Positions 1 through 7,672 of a stretch of DNA of 64,000 nt are shown here, piece by piece (within the stretch, counting starts at the first letter, position 1; every line of letters starts with the position of its first letter). The position numbers and the translations under genes are program-made. The stretch lies in the NCBI RefSeq assembly GCF_000744815.1, contig NZ_JQMQ01000005.1, positions 168,055 to 232,054 on the forward strand. Reading direction: 5' to 3'. The notes under the pieces are model-generated. The model was not told where the DNA came from. It was given only the letters and a program-made list of their open reading frames with translations, and did no database searches. This DNA comes from Phaeacidiphilus oryzae TH49. GTDB taxonomy: Bacteria > Actinomycetota > Actinomycetes > Streptomycetales > Streptomycetaceae.

Positions 1-189
1 ACCGACCAGCCGCTGCGGCGGGCGGCCGAACACGGCGAGCGGCTGGCCCCGGCGGCCGCCGAGCTGTTCGCCGAGGTCGCCCCGGCCGTCATCGTCCACC
101 GGATCGTCTTCACCGACCTGAGCTGCGACGAGCCCTTCGTCGAGCACCTGGTCGACGACATCCTCCTGCCGCTGCTGCGCGGCCGCTGA
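1..189 (+). CDS. C-terminus of a TetR/AcrR-type regulator (partial)
   Basis: An open frame enters from the left edge and gives 62 residues before a TGA. The visible part is helical, with an Ala-rich helix, then VIVHRIVFTDL and a hydrophobic last helix ending DDILLPLLRGR. This is the usual look of the ligand-binding C-terminal domain of TetR proteins. The helix-turn-helix lies outside the window, so the family call is an inference. The NmrA-like reductase gene begins 38 bp downstream on the same strand, a common arrangement in which the regulator controls the reductase. Confidence 0.5.
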   Translation, partial: TDQPLRRAAEHGERLAPAAAELFAEVAPAVIVHRIVFTDLSCDEPFVEHLVDDILLPLLRGR

Positions 190-227
190 CGCCCCCCGCC
201 ACCCTCCTCGACCCGAAGGGACATCGC

Positions 228-1085
228 ATGATCGTCATCACCGGCGCCACCGGCAGCCTCAACGGCGCCACCGTCGAACACCTGCTGAAGCGCGTCCCCG
301 CCGAGCGGATCGCCGTCAGCGTCCGCGACCCCGCCAAGGCGCGGCACCTCGCCGACCGGGGGGTCCGGGTGCGCCAGGGCAGCTACCAGGACCCGGCCGC
401 GCTCCGGCACTCCTTCGAGGGCGCCGAGCAGGTCCTGCTGGTCTCCTCCAACGATCCGCACGCGGACGCGGTCGCCCTCCACCGGGCCGGCATCGAGGCC
501 GCGGTCGCGGCGGGCGCCCAGCGCATCCTCTACACCAGCCACCAGGGCGCCGACGCCGACAGCCCCTTCCCCCCGGCCCGCGACCACGCGGCCACCGAGC
601 GGCTGCTCGCCGAGTCCGGCGTCGCCTGGACGGCGCTGCGCAACGGCTTCTACGCGCACAGCCTGGGCTGGCTCCTCGGCCCCTGGCGGCAGACCGGCGT
701 GATCGCCGCCCCGGCCGACGGGCCGGTCTCCTGGACCGACCGTGCGGACGCCGCCGAGGCGGCCGCGGTCATCCTGGCCGGCGACCGGCCCTTCGACGGC
801 CCGGTGACCCTCACCGCCCGCCGGGCCGTGACCTTCGCCGACATCGCCGCCCTGGCCACCGAGATCACCGGCCGCGAGGTGCGGCGGCTGGTGCTGGACG
901 ACGAGCGCTGGGTCGCGGACCAGGTCGCCGCCGGCACCCCGGAGGAGTTGGCCCGGATGGTCCCGCCCACGTTCCAGGCCGCCCGCGAGGGCCGTCTCGC
1001 CGGGGTCGACCCGCTGCTGGCGCAGCTCCTCGGCCGGGAACCGCGCAGCGTCGCCGACCAGCTCACGGAGAGCGACGATGCCTGA
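228..1085 (+). CDS. NmrA-like / atypical SDR NAD(P)-binding oxidoreductase
   Basis: A 285-residue protein that opens directly with an NAD(P)-binding loop (MIVITGATGSLNGATVEHLL, GxxGxxG type). It lacks the YxxxK active site of classical SDRs, as expected for the NmrA/HSCARG and QorB-like quinone reductase group, which has this length. VSVRDPAKARHLADRGVRV matches the segment that reads the adenine-ribose phosphate, suggesting NADPH. A GAAGGG ribosome site precedes the ATG by 7 nt. The gene follows a TetR-type regulator and is probably part of its regulon. Substrate is unknown; a quinone or a redox-sensing role are both possible. Confidence 0.8.
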   Translation: MIVITGATGSLNGATVEHLLKRVPAERIAVSVRDPAKARHLADRGVRVRQGSYQDPAALRHSFEGAEQVLLVSSNDPHADAVALHRAGIEAAVAAGAQRILYTSHQGADADSPFPPARDHAATERLLAESGVAWTALRNGFYAHSLGWLLGPWRQTGVIAAPADGPVSWTDRADAAEAAAVILAGDRPFDGPVTLTARRAVTFADIAALATEITGREVRRLVLDDERWVADQVAAGTPEELARMVPPTFQAAREGRLAGVDPLLAQLLGREPRSVADQLTESDDA

Positions 1086-1137
1086 CGAACGAGAGCGGCG
1101 ACGCCTGAGGAAAGAGAGCGCCGCCGCCTGACGAACG
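1080..1137 (+). repeat. 23-bp imperfect tandem repeat spanning a stop codon
   Basis: Two 23-bp units (1080-1102, 1103-1125) and the first 12 bp of a third (1126-1137) start with GCCTGA; the unit resembles GCCTGACGAACGAGAGCGGC. The first unit contains the TGA of the upstream reductase, so the stop codon has been copied. Confidence 0.6.
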
Positions 1138-1145
1138 GTGGGCAC

Positions 1146-1883
1146 TCAGGCGCTGCGGGCCACCTCGACCGGCTCCTGTCCGGCGGCCCCGAAGGTCAGC
1201 CGGCAGGTGTCGGCGCGGTAGGTGGAGACGGCGACCGCGCCGGTCCGGCCGTCGCCACCGCCGTAGCGGGTGGTGACCACCAGCACCGGGCTGCCCGGCG
1301 GGCGCTCCAGAAGGCGCGCCTCGGCGTCCTCGGCCACCCCCAGCTCCACGGCCCGGGACTCCGGCCCGGAGCGGGCCGCTTCCGGGTCGACCGCGCGCGG
1401 CACATACAGCGTCTCGGTGCCGACGGCCCTGCCGTCCACCACCCGCAGCCGCCGCACCGCGTGGACCGAGTCCCCGGCGGCCAGCCCCAGTTCGGAGGCG
1501 ACCGCGGCCGGCGCCCCGGCCGGGCCGGACTCGACCACCCGCCAGACGTCCCGTTGCCCGTCGTCCACCGCGGCCGGGTCCGCCGTCGCGGCCGGCCCCA
1601 CCGGGACGCCCATCCGCGGAGCGGCGATCACCGTGCCGATCCCGCGCCGGCGCACCAGCCTGCCCTCCAGCTCCAGCTGGTCCAGGGCCTGACGGAGCGT
1701 CGCCCGCGCGACGCCGAACCGGGCGGCCAGTTCGCGCTCGTTGGGCAGCGCGTCGCCGGGTCCGAACTCGGTGTCGATGGTGCGCACCAGCACGGTCCGC
1801 AGATACCAGTACTTGGGCTCCTGCGCGGCCGGCACGGCCGCCGGCCTCGCCGCCGGCGCCTCCGCGAGCTGTGTGGTCCCCAC
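1146..1883 (-). CDS. GntR family regulator, HutC/UTRA subfamily
   Basis: A 245-residue repressor. An N-terminal winged helix (PKYWYLRTVLVRTI, then LPNERELAARFGVARATLRQ) is followed by a UTRA effector domain ending STYRADTCRLTFGA. I chose GTG 1883 because GGAGGG lies 6 nt upstream; the frame stays open further upstream, but that stretch covers an inverted repeat and a hairpin and looks non-coding. The divergent leader carries a palindrome (1932-1960) that is a likely autoregulatory site. HutC-type proteins usually sense sugar phosphates, amino-acid intermediates or antibiotics; the effector cannot be told here. Confidence 0.85.
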   Translation of the reverse strand: MGTTQLAEAPAARPAAVPAAQEPKYWYLRTVLVRTIDTEFGPGDALPNERELAARFGVARATLRQALDQLELEGRLVRRRGIGTVIAAPRMGVPVGPAATADPAAVDDGQRDVWRVVESGPAGAPAAVASELGLAAGDSVHAVRRLRVVDGRAVGTETLYVPRAVDPEAARSGPESRAVELGVAEDAEARLLERPPGSPVLVVTTRYGGGDGRTGAVAVSTYRADTCRLTFGAAGQEPVEVARSA

Positions 1884-1931
1884 CCTGCGCCCTCCGACCG
1901 GGAGCGGACGCTTTTTGCGTCCTTCTTTATT

Positions 1932-1960
1932 AAAGGTCCCTGTACTAAACACGGACCTTA
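1932..1960 (-). promoter_or_regulatory. Inverted repeat and leader hairpin upstream of the GntR gene
   Basis: AAGGTCC (1933-1939) and GGACCTT (1953-1959) form perfect 7-bp arms around 13 bp, 50-76 bp before the GTG start. A second hairpin (GGACGC/GCGTCC with a T5 loop, 1906-1922) sits between it and the ribosome site. The AT-rich setting is unusual for this genome and fits a promoter with a GntR operator. Confidence 0.5.
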
Positions 1961-1995
1961 GGCCGATGCCGGGGACTTGGTCAATACCAATGCAG

Positions 1996-2045
1996 CGCCC
2001 CCTCATCCGGTGGCCGACCGTGGCCGGCCGCCGGATGAGGGGGCG
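1996..2045 (-). terminator. Hairpin terminator downstream of the SDR gene
   Basis: Perfect 15-bp arms (1996-2010 and 2031-2045) around a 20-nt GC-rich loop, 34 bp past the stop of the SDR gene at 2080. There is no U-tract, as is usual for high-GC actinomycete terminators. Confidence 0.65.
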
Positions 2046-2079
2046 TCAACTCGCCGTGGGGGCCTTCGCGACGGCCGGT

Positions 2080-2886
2080 TCAGATCCCGTATCCGCCGTC
2101 GACGTCGAGCTTCTGACCGGAGATGAAGCCGGCCCGCTCCGAGGCCAGGAAGCAGACCGCCTCGGCGACGTCCGCCGCCGCCCCGAACCTCCGCAGGGCG
2201 ATGTTGCCGCGGGCCACCGCCAGCGCCCGTTCGTCCAGGTCGCCGGTGGAGATCAGCTGCCCGCCCATCCCGTCGGTGAGCATCCCGGGGCCGACGCAGT
2301 TGGCCCGCACCCCGTACCTCCCCTCCTCGGCGGCGAGGGCGCGCACCACCTGTTCGACCGCCCCCTTCGGTCCCGAGGAGAGGCCGTCCCGGACCGGGAA
2401 GCGGGCGGTGGCCGCCGTGGTGACGGCGACCAGACTGCCGCGCGAGCGGCGCAACGCGGGCAGCGCGGCATGCGCGACATTGAAGAACCCGGCCGCGTCC
2501 GCGGTGAGTTGGCGGGCGAAGTCGTCCGGGTCGACGGTGCTGAGGTGGACCATCGGGACGTGCGGCCCGGCCGCGTGGACGACCGTGTGGATCCCGCCGA
2601 GCTCCTCCTCGAACGCGCGGACCACCTCGCGGCAGCGCTGAGCGTCCGTCACCTCCAGCTGCCGGACGGCGATCCGCGGCCGCCCGCCGGCCCCTTCCCC
2701 GAGCCCGGACCGCTCGGCGGCCTCCGCGGCGGCCGCGACGACCGGTTCGACCCTGCCGCGGGCGCCGCGGTGGGTGAGGCCCAGCCGGCTGCCGCGCTCG
2801 GCGAGGAGCGCGGCGACGGCCGCCCCGATCCCGCCGGTGGCTCCGATGACCAGCGCGCCCCCGGGGCGTGAGGAGAAGTCGTCCAT
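2080..2886 (-). CDS. SDR-fold protein lacking the catalytic Tyr
   Basis: A 268-residue Rossmann protein with the nucleotide-binding loop GATGGIGAAVAALLAERG, a C-terminal NCVGPGMLTDG and a typical end FISGQKLDVDGGYGI. The active-site region reads GLSSGPKGAVEQ where classical SDRs have YxASK: the Tyr position is Ser (about residue 170) and the catalytic Ser position is Thr (about 157), while Lys 174 remains. It may therefore bind dinucleotide without classical reductase chemistry. I prefer ATG 2886 over GTG 2919, because a -10 box and a palindromic site lie between them. Confidence 0.8.
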   Translation of the reverse strand: MDDFSSRPGGALVIGATGGIGAAVAALLAERGSRLGLTHRGARGRVEPVVAAAAEAAERSGLGEGAGGRPRIAVRQLEVTDAQRCREVVRAFEEELGGIHTVVHAAGPHVPMVHLSTVDPDDFARQLTADAAGFFNVAHAALPALRRSRGSLVAVTTAATARFPVRDGLSSGPKGAVEQVVRALAAEEGRYGVRANCVGPGMLTDGMGGQLISTGDLDERALAVARGNIALRRFGAAADVAEAVCFLASERAGFISGQKLDVDGGYGI

Positions 2887-2894
2887 GGTCGCGT

Positions 2895-2914
2895 ACGGTA
2901 CCAAACGCTTGTTA
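2895..2914 (-). promoter_or_regulatory. Promoter and palindromic operator of the SDR gene
   Basis: TACCGT (minus strand, 2900-2895) lies 8 nt before ATG 2886 and is a plausible -10 for a leaderless mRNA. The 16-bp imperfect palindrome TACCAAACGCTTGTTA (2899-2914, 12 of 16 positions symmetric) overlaps its upstream edge. From memory it resembles TetR sites of the KstR2 type (ANCAAGNNCTTGNT) with one change; the cognate regulator is unknown. Confidence 0.45.
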
Positions 2915-2971
2915 GGCACACGGCCCGACGGATCCCGGAACTCCCTTGCGGGGCAAGCCCGCTGAGCCCGC

Positions 2972-3445
2972 TCAGCGGGCGGTGGCGAGCAACCGGCCGA
3001 GGCCGTTCCGGCCGTGACGCATCATCAGCCAGTGGTTGGCCCGGAAGAACGGCCGCCCGGGCAGCGCGAAGGCCCGCATCAGCGGCTTGCGGACCACCAC
3101 GTCCTGCTGGAAGACGGCCACGGTGGCGCCGTCCCCGCGGCTGGTGACCGTCCACCGCGCGCTCCCCTCCAGATCCCCGCGCATCGCCGCCTCCAGCACG
3201 CCCTCCGCCGGATCCTCGCGCACCGCCGTGGCGACCACCACCAGGTCGTACGGCAGCGCGGAGCGGAAGCGCAGCACGCCGGTGCGCTCGTCGACCTGGC
3301 GCACCTCGCGGACCTCCGGCCACCAGTGCGGCCAGCGGCGCGGATCGCGCAGCTCCTGGTAGACCCGGCCGGGCGGCGCCGGGAGGTCCCACAGGCTGAG
3401 GAAGCGGTAGCGGTGCGGGTCCCAGGCACCCCCGTCGGGATTCAT
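2972..3445 (-). CDS. SRPBCC (START-like) family protein
   Basis: A 157-residue single-domain protein of the polyketide cyclase/dehydrase type. Features are YRFLSLWDLPAPPGRVYQEL at the start, WPHWWPEV (the helix-grip entry), alternating beta strands in the middle and a long amphipathic C-terminal helix. Such folds bind small hydrophobic ligands; the ligand is not evident. ATG 3445 has no ribosome site but TACCCT lies 7 nt upstream, suggesting a leaderless transcript. It is divergent from the PPOX gene across a 99-bp gap. Confidence 0.75.
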   Translation of the reverse strand: MNPDGGAWDPHRYRFLSLWDLPAPPGRVYQELRDPRRWPHWWPEVREVRQVDERTGVLRFRSALPYDLVVVATAVREDPAEGVLEAAMRGDLEGSARWTVTSRGDGATVAVFQQDVVVRKPLMRAFALPGRPFFRANHWLMMRHGRNGLGRLLATAR

Positions 3446-3544
3446 GCCGATCAGGGTAAACGCGCGTCGAACGGCCGGTAAGAACCGGCGCGGCCCGCCG
3501 CGGTCGGTGGTTCCCGGTCAGCCGGGGCACGTACCCTCTGGCGC

Positions 3545-4036
3545 ATGAGTCGACGCATCGCCACCAACACCTCCGTGGACCAGAAGGCCCTGCTGGATTT
3601 CGTCCGCCCGCGCAACCGAGCCATCCTCATGACCACCCGGGCCGACGGCCGCCCGCAGGCCTCCCCGGTGACCTGCGGGGTGGACGACTCCGGCCGGATC
3701 GTCGTCTCCAGCTACCCCCAGCGCGCCAAGGTGCGCAACGCCCGCCGCGACCCGCGGGTCAGCGTGCTGGTCCTCTCCGAGGAGTTCGACGACCCGTGGG
3801 TGCAGGTGGACGGCACGGCCGAGGTGGTGGACGCCACCGAGGACACCGACCCGTTCGTCGAGTACTTCCGCAACATCGCCGGCGAGCACCCGGACTGGGA
3901 CGAGTACCGCGAGGCGATGGTCAAGCAGGGCAAGTCTCTCCTCCGGATCACCCCGGAGCGCTGGGGCCCGATCGCCACCGGCGGCTTCCCGCCGGAGGCC
4001 GCCGGTCCCGAGGACACCTCGGACGAGGGGGCCTGA
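3545..4036 (+). CDS. PPOX-class F420/flavin-dependent oxidoreductase
   Basis: A 163-residue split-barrel protein of the pyridoxamine-phosphate-oxidase-like superfamily (Rv1155 type). The N-terminal RNRAILMTTRADGRPQASPV strand pair, VVSSYPQRAKVRNARRDPRV and the WVQVDGTAEVV strand are the family landmarks. In actinobacteria many such proteins use F420 rather than FMN, but cofactor choice cannot be read with certainty. TACCCT sits 7 nt before the ATG with no ribosome site, so the mRNA is probably leaderless. The SDR gene starts 7 bp after its stop, suggesting an operon. Confidence 0.85.
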   Translation: MSRRIATNTSVDQKALLDFVRPRNRAILMTTRADGRPQASPVTCGVDDSGRIVVSSYPQRAKVRNARRDPRVSVLVLSEEFDDPWVQVDGTAEVVDATEDTDPFVEYFRNIAGEHPDWDEYREAMVKQGKSLLRITPERWGPIATGGFPPEAAGPEDTSDEGA

Positions 4037-4043
4037 CCAGCAG

Positions 4044-4997
4044 ATGTCCCCCACCACGGCTGCCCGAGAGCGCTGGACCGTCCTCCACATGCCCGACCTC
4101 TCCGGACGGACCGCCCTGGTCACCGGCGCGAACAGCGGAATCGGCTGGCAGACCGCGCTGGAGCTGGCCAGACGCGGGGCCCGGGTGCTGCTCGCGGTCC
4201 GCGACCAGGAGCGCGGCGCTCGGGCGCTGACCGAGCTGCGCGGGCGCCTTCCGGGCGCCGTGGTGGAGACCGTTCCGCTGGACCTGGCCGACCTGGAGAG
4301 CGTCCGGTCCGCGGCCGAGGAGGTCGGCGACCGCCTGGACACCCTCGACCTGCTGGTCAACAACGCGGGGGTGATGGCCGTGCCGCAGCGCAGGACCACC
4401 GCCCAGGGCCTGGAACTCCAGATGGCCACCAACCACTTCGGGCACTTCGCCCTCACCGGACGGCTGCTGCCGCTGCTGCTGAAGCGGCCGGGCAGCCGGG
4501 TGGTGACGGTCTCCAGCTCGATGCACCGGCTGGGCCGCCTCGATCTGGCCGACCTCCAGCAGGAGCGCTCCTACCGGCCGTGGCGGGCCTACAACGCGGC
4601 CAAGCTGGCCAACGCGATGTTCACCCTGGAGCTCCAGCGCCGACTGGCGGCGGCGGACGCCAGAACCGCCAGTCTGGGCGCCCACCCCGGCTTCTCCGCC
4701 ACCTCGCTGGTCGCCAACGGCCCGGCGGGCAGCGGTGGCCCGCTCGCCCCGATCACCGTCTGGGGCGCCCGGCTGGTCGGCCAGCCCGCCCACCAGGGCG
4801 CGCTGCCGACCCTCCGCGCCGCCACCGATCCGGCCGCCCGCGGCGGCGAGTACTACGGACCGGGCGGCTTCCAGGAGATGCGCGGCGCCCCGGTCCGGGT
4901 CGAGTACGCCCGGCGGGCGCACGACCGCGAGACCGCACGCCGGCTGTGGGAGGCCTCGGAGGAGCTGACCGGGGTGGTGCCGGCGCTGGGCGGCTGA
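4044..4997 (+). CDS. Classical short-chain dehydrogenase (retinol-dehydrogenase-like)
   Basis: A 317-residue SDR with all key motifs: TGANSGIG cofactor loop, LVNNAGVM, a catalytic Ser in VVTVSSSMHRLG and YNAAK. Length and the TNHFGHFALTGRLLPLLL segment match the WW-oxidoreductase/retinol-dehydrogenase-like group, probably NADPH-dependent. I kept the first ATG because related proteins carry a comparable WT..PD-SGR lead-in; ATG 4089 is an alternative. It lies 7 bp after the PPOX gene and is likely co-transcribed. The physiological substrate is unknown. Confidence 0.85.
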   Translation: MSPTTAARERWTVLHMPDLSGRTALVTGANSGIGWQTALELARRGARVLLAVRDQERGARALTELRGRLPGAVVETVPLDLADLESVRSAAEEVGDRLDTLDLLVNNAGVMAVPQRRTTAQGLELQMATNHFGHFALTGRLLPLLLKRPGSRVVTVSSSMHRLGRLDLADLQQERSYRPWRAYNAAKLANAMFTLELQRRLAAADARTASLGAHPGFSATSLVANGPAGSGGPLAPITVWGARLVGQPAHQGALPTLRAATDPAARGGEYYGPGGFQEMRGAPVRVEYARRAHDRETARRLWEASEELTGVVPALGG

Positions 4998-5034
4998 CGC
5001 CCCGCCCGGAGGCGCCCCCGCCGCTCCCCGGCGG

Positions 5035-5292
5035 TCAGTGGCCCGACGCGCGGGGCGACCGTCCGCGCAGCACCTGCGCCAGCCCCAGCGCGGAGACGAT
5101 CGCCCACGCCCCCTCAAGCAGCAGGAAGCCCCACTGGAAGGTGATCAGGGCGTCCACCGCCATCGCCCCCGAACCGATCAGGTTGAGGACCAGGTAGACC
5201 TTGGACCTGGTGTTCATCCGGTCCGCCTGGGCCAGCATGAAGGGGATCAGGACCAGCAGGGAACCGAGGATCTGCACGAGTTGCTCAGCCAT
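5035..5292 (-). CDS. Small three-helix membrane protein, CBU_0592-like
   Basis: An 85-residue protein with three hydrophobic segments (about residues 4-20, 29-47 and 51-70) separated by short polar turns (QADRMNTRSK). Length and helix pattern fit the CBU_0592 family of small membrane proteins, which has no known function. I chose ATG 5292, with AAGGAG 11 nt upstream, instead of the longer open frame to 5403, whose N-terminus is charged and unlike the rest. It stands alone between the SDR gene and the molybdenum hydroxylase operon. Confidence 0.7.
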   Translation of the reverse strand: MAEQLVQILGSLLVLIPFMLAQADRMNTRSKVYLVLNLIGSGAMAVDALITFQWGFLLLEGAWAIVSALGLAQVLRGRSPRASGH

Positions 5293-5414
5293 CGCGGCGC
5301 GCGCTCCTTCGTAGAACTGCGAAGAGTCACGCGCCGTCTTTTCCTGCCGGGTACGGCGCACCTCGTCCGGAGCACGCGGACCGGTGTCCCGTGCCGCCTC
5401 CATCCTCGCACAGC

Positions 5415-5442
5415 CTCAGCCGCGCATCCTCAGCCGCGCATC
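5415..5442. repeat. 14-bp perfect tandem duplication at a stop codon
   Basis: CTCAGCCGCGCATC occurs twice back to back (5415-5428, 5429-5442). The second copy contains the stop codon of the molybdenum-binding subunit, so the last codons are repeated just after the gene. Confidence 0.8.
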
Positions 5443-7667
5443 GCCTCCAGCAGCGCCTCCGGCGCGATCGGCAGCTCGCGTACCCGCACCCCCGTGGCGT
5501 GGAAGACCGCGTTGGCGATCGCCGGGCCGATGCCGACCGAGCCGAGCTCGCCGATGCCGCGCCCGCCGACCGGCCCGGCCAGCGGATCGCGCTCCTCCAC
5601 GAAGGACAGGTCGAGCTCCGGCACGTCGGCGTTGACCGGGAGGAGGTAGCCGGCGAGGTTCTTGGAGACGAACCGGCCCAACCGCGGGTCGGTCTCGGTG
5701 TGTTCGAGGAGCGCCTGCCCGATCCCCCAGCTGATCCCGCCGATCATCTGGCTGCGCGCGGTCAGCGGGTTGACGATCCGGCCGGCGCTGTAGACGCCGG
5801 TGACCCGGCTCACCCGGGGGATCGCCAGCTCCGCGTCCACCCGCACCTCGACGAAGACCGCGCCGAAGGCGTGGAAGGCGTGGTCCTGGTGGGCCGGGTC
5901 CCAGTGCCCGAGCACCGCGAGCCGGCCCTCCGCCTGGGCGGCCTCCCCCGCCTCGGCGAGCAGCGCCGCCAGCGGCAGCCGCTTCCCGCCGTCCAGCACG
6001 GCGTCCGCCCCGTCGATGCCGGTGACCGGGCCGTCCCCGCCGGCCAGCTCGCCGAGCCGCTCGCGCAGCCGCGCGCAGGCGTCCAGCACCGCGGAGCCGA
6101 CGCTGAGGGTGGTGGTGGAGCCGTAGGTCCCGGGCGCCTGCGGCAGTTCGGTGTCGCCCATCTCCAGCTCCACCGCGTCCGGGTCCGCGCCCAGCGCCTC
6201 GGCGGCGAGCTGCGGGAGGACGGTGCGCACCCCGTTGCCGATCTCCTGGACGGCGGCCGCGACCACCACCCTGCCGTCCGGGCCGACCGCCACCAGGGCG
6301 TCCGAGGGGTTGCGGAAGCTGTCCATCATGCAGCTCGCCACCCCCCACCCGACCAGGTCCCGGCCGTCCCGCAGGGAGCGCGGGGCCATCGGCCGGTCCG
6401 CCCAGCCGAAGCGCCGGGCACCCTCGGCGTAGCAGGCCAGAAGCTCCTTGGAGGAGAACGGCATTCCGCTGGTGGGATGGCGGTCGGCGTGGTTGAGGAC
6501 GCGGAGGTCCAGCGGATCGATGCCCAGCTCGTAGGCCAGCTCGTCGACCGCGCCCTCCAGCGCCACCAGGCCCGGGCCGTCGATCGGCGAGCGCATCGCG
6601 GTGGGCAGCACGGTGTGCACCCGGGCCAGCGCGTGCGAGGTCTCGATGGCCGGAGCGGCATACAGGGTGCGGCTGCAGGAGGCCGCCAGCTCCACGTAGT
6701 CGGCGTGGGTGGCACAGGAGTTGACGGAGTGGTGGCGGACCGCGGTGAGCCTGCCGTCCCGGGTCGCGCCGAGGGTGATGGTCTGCCGGGTGGGCGGCTG
6801 GTAGCCGTGGGCGGTGAAGGCGTCGGCCCGGCTGAGCACCAGCCGCACCGGCCGTCCGAGCGCCTTGGCCGCCATCGGGGCGATCAGCTGGTGCGGCCAG
6901 ACGAAGCCCTTGCAGCCGAAGGCGCCGCCGGTGAACCGGCACACCACCCGCACCTTCGCCGGCTCCAGCCGGAAGGCGGCGGCCAGCACGTCCCGTACCG
7001 CCAGCACGTTCTGCACCGTGTCGTGCACCAGCAGCCCGCCGTCCGGCCGCCATTCGGCGAGGGTCGCGGAGGGCTCGATCGGCGAGTGGTGGCGCAGCGC
7101 GGTGGCGTACTCCCGGTGGACCACCGCGTCCGCCCGGGCCAGCCCGGCGTCCACGTCGCCGACCAGGGTCCGGGACGGCGCCCAGGCGACGTCGGGGGCG
7201 GGTTCGGCCTCGGCCAGGGCGGAGTCGATGTCGGTCCGCACCGGGCGCCCGTCCCGGCCCGCCGTCCCGCTGTACTCGGCGCGGACCAGCCAGGCCGCCT
7301 GCCGCGCCTCCTCCAGCCGTTCGGCGAGGACCACCGCGATCGGCTGCCCCTCGTACCAGACGGTGTCCTCCTGGAGCGGGAGGTATCCGCCGGGGGCGTA
7401 GGTGAGGCCGGGCTCCTCGATCCGCGGGGCGTTGCGGTGGGTCAGCACCGCGACGACCCCGGGGGCCCGCTCCGCCTCTGCGGTGTCCAGGGACGCGATC
7501 CGCCCGGCCGGCACCGAGGAGGTGACCAGCACGGCGTGCAGCTGTCCCGGCGCCGACAGGTCACCCGTGTAGCGGGCCGCGCCGGTGACCTTCTGCCAGG
7601 CGTCCGCGCGGGGCCGCGCGCCCGCCCCGGAGACCGGTGATCCGTTCGAACTCGCGCTGGCGGTCAT
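5430..7667 (-). CDS. Molybdopterin-binding subunit, xanthine/aldehyde dehydrogenase family
   Basis: A 745-residue large subunit of a molybdenum hydroxylase. ADAWQKVTGAARYTGDL opens the a/b hammerhead domain. Cofactor-binding landmarks include GGAFGCKGF and the C-terminal VGGRGIGELGSVGIGPAIANAV with the conserved Glu of this family. It is the last gene of a three-gene operon; ATG 7667 lies 6 bp beyond the FAD-subunit stop, and GTG 7676, which overlaps that stop as GTGA, is an alternative. By similarity to YagTSR/PaoABC enzymes it should hydroxylate an aldehyde or N-heterocycle using MCD or MPT. No dedicated chaperone gene is nearby. Confidence 0.9.
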   Translation of the reverse strand: MTASASSNGSPVSGAGARPRADAWQKVTGAARYTGDLSAPGQLHAVLVTSSVPAGRIASLDTAEAERAPGVVAVLTHRNAPRIEEPGLTYAPGGYLPLQEDTVWYEGQPIAVVLAERLEEARQAAWLVRAEYSGTAGRDGRPVRTDIDSALAEAEPAPDVAWAPSRTLVGDVDAGLARADAVVHREYATALRHHSPIEPSATLAEWRPDGGLLVHDTVQNVLAVRDVLAAAFRLEPAKVRVVCRFTGGAFGCKGFVWPHQLIAPMAAKALGRPVRLVLSRADAFTAHGYQPPTRQTITLGATRDGRLTAVRHHSVNSCATHADYVELAASCSRTLYAAPAIETSHALARVHTVLPTAMRSPIDGPGLVALEGAVDELAYELGIDPLDLRVLNHADRHPTSGMPFSSKELLACYAEGARRFGWADRPMAPRSLRDGRDLVGWGVASCMMDSFRNPSDALVAVGPDGRVVVAAAVQEIGNGVRTVLPQLAAEALGADPDAVELEMGDTELPQAPGTYGSTTTLSVGSAVLDACARLRERLGELAGGDGPVTGIDGADAVLDGGKRLPLAALLAEAGEAAQAEGRLAVLGHWDPAHQDHAFHAFGAVFVEVRVDAELAIPRVSRVTGVYSAGRIVNPLTARSQMIGGISWGIGQALLEHTETDPRLGRFVSKNLAGYLLPVNADVPELDLSFVEERDPLAGPVGGRGIGELGSVGIGPAIANAVFHATGVRVRELPIAPEALLEAMRG

Positions 7668-7672
7668 GGAGT

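Noticed and set aside
5391..7640. Plus-strand open frame of about 750 codons opposite the molybdenum-binding subunit
   Set aside because: It is a GC-driven shadow: Arg/Pro/Gly/His-rich, no domain, and antiparallel to a gene with clear catalytic motifs.
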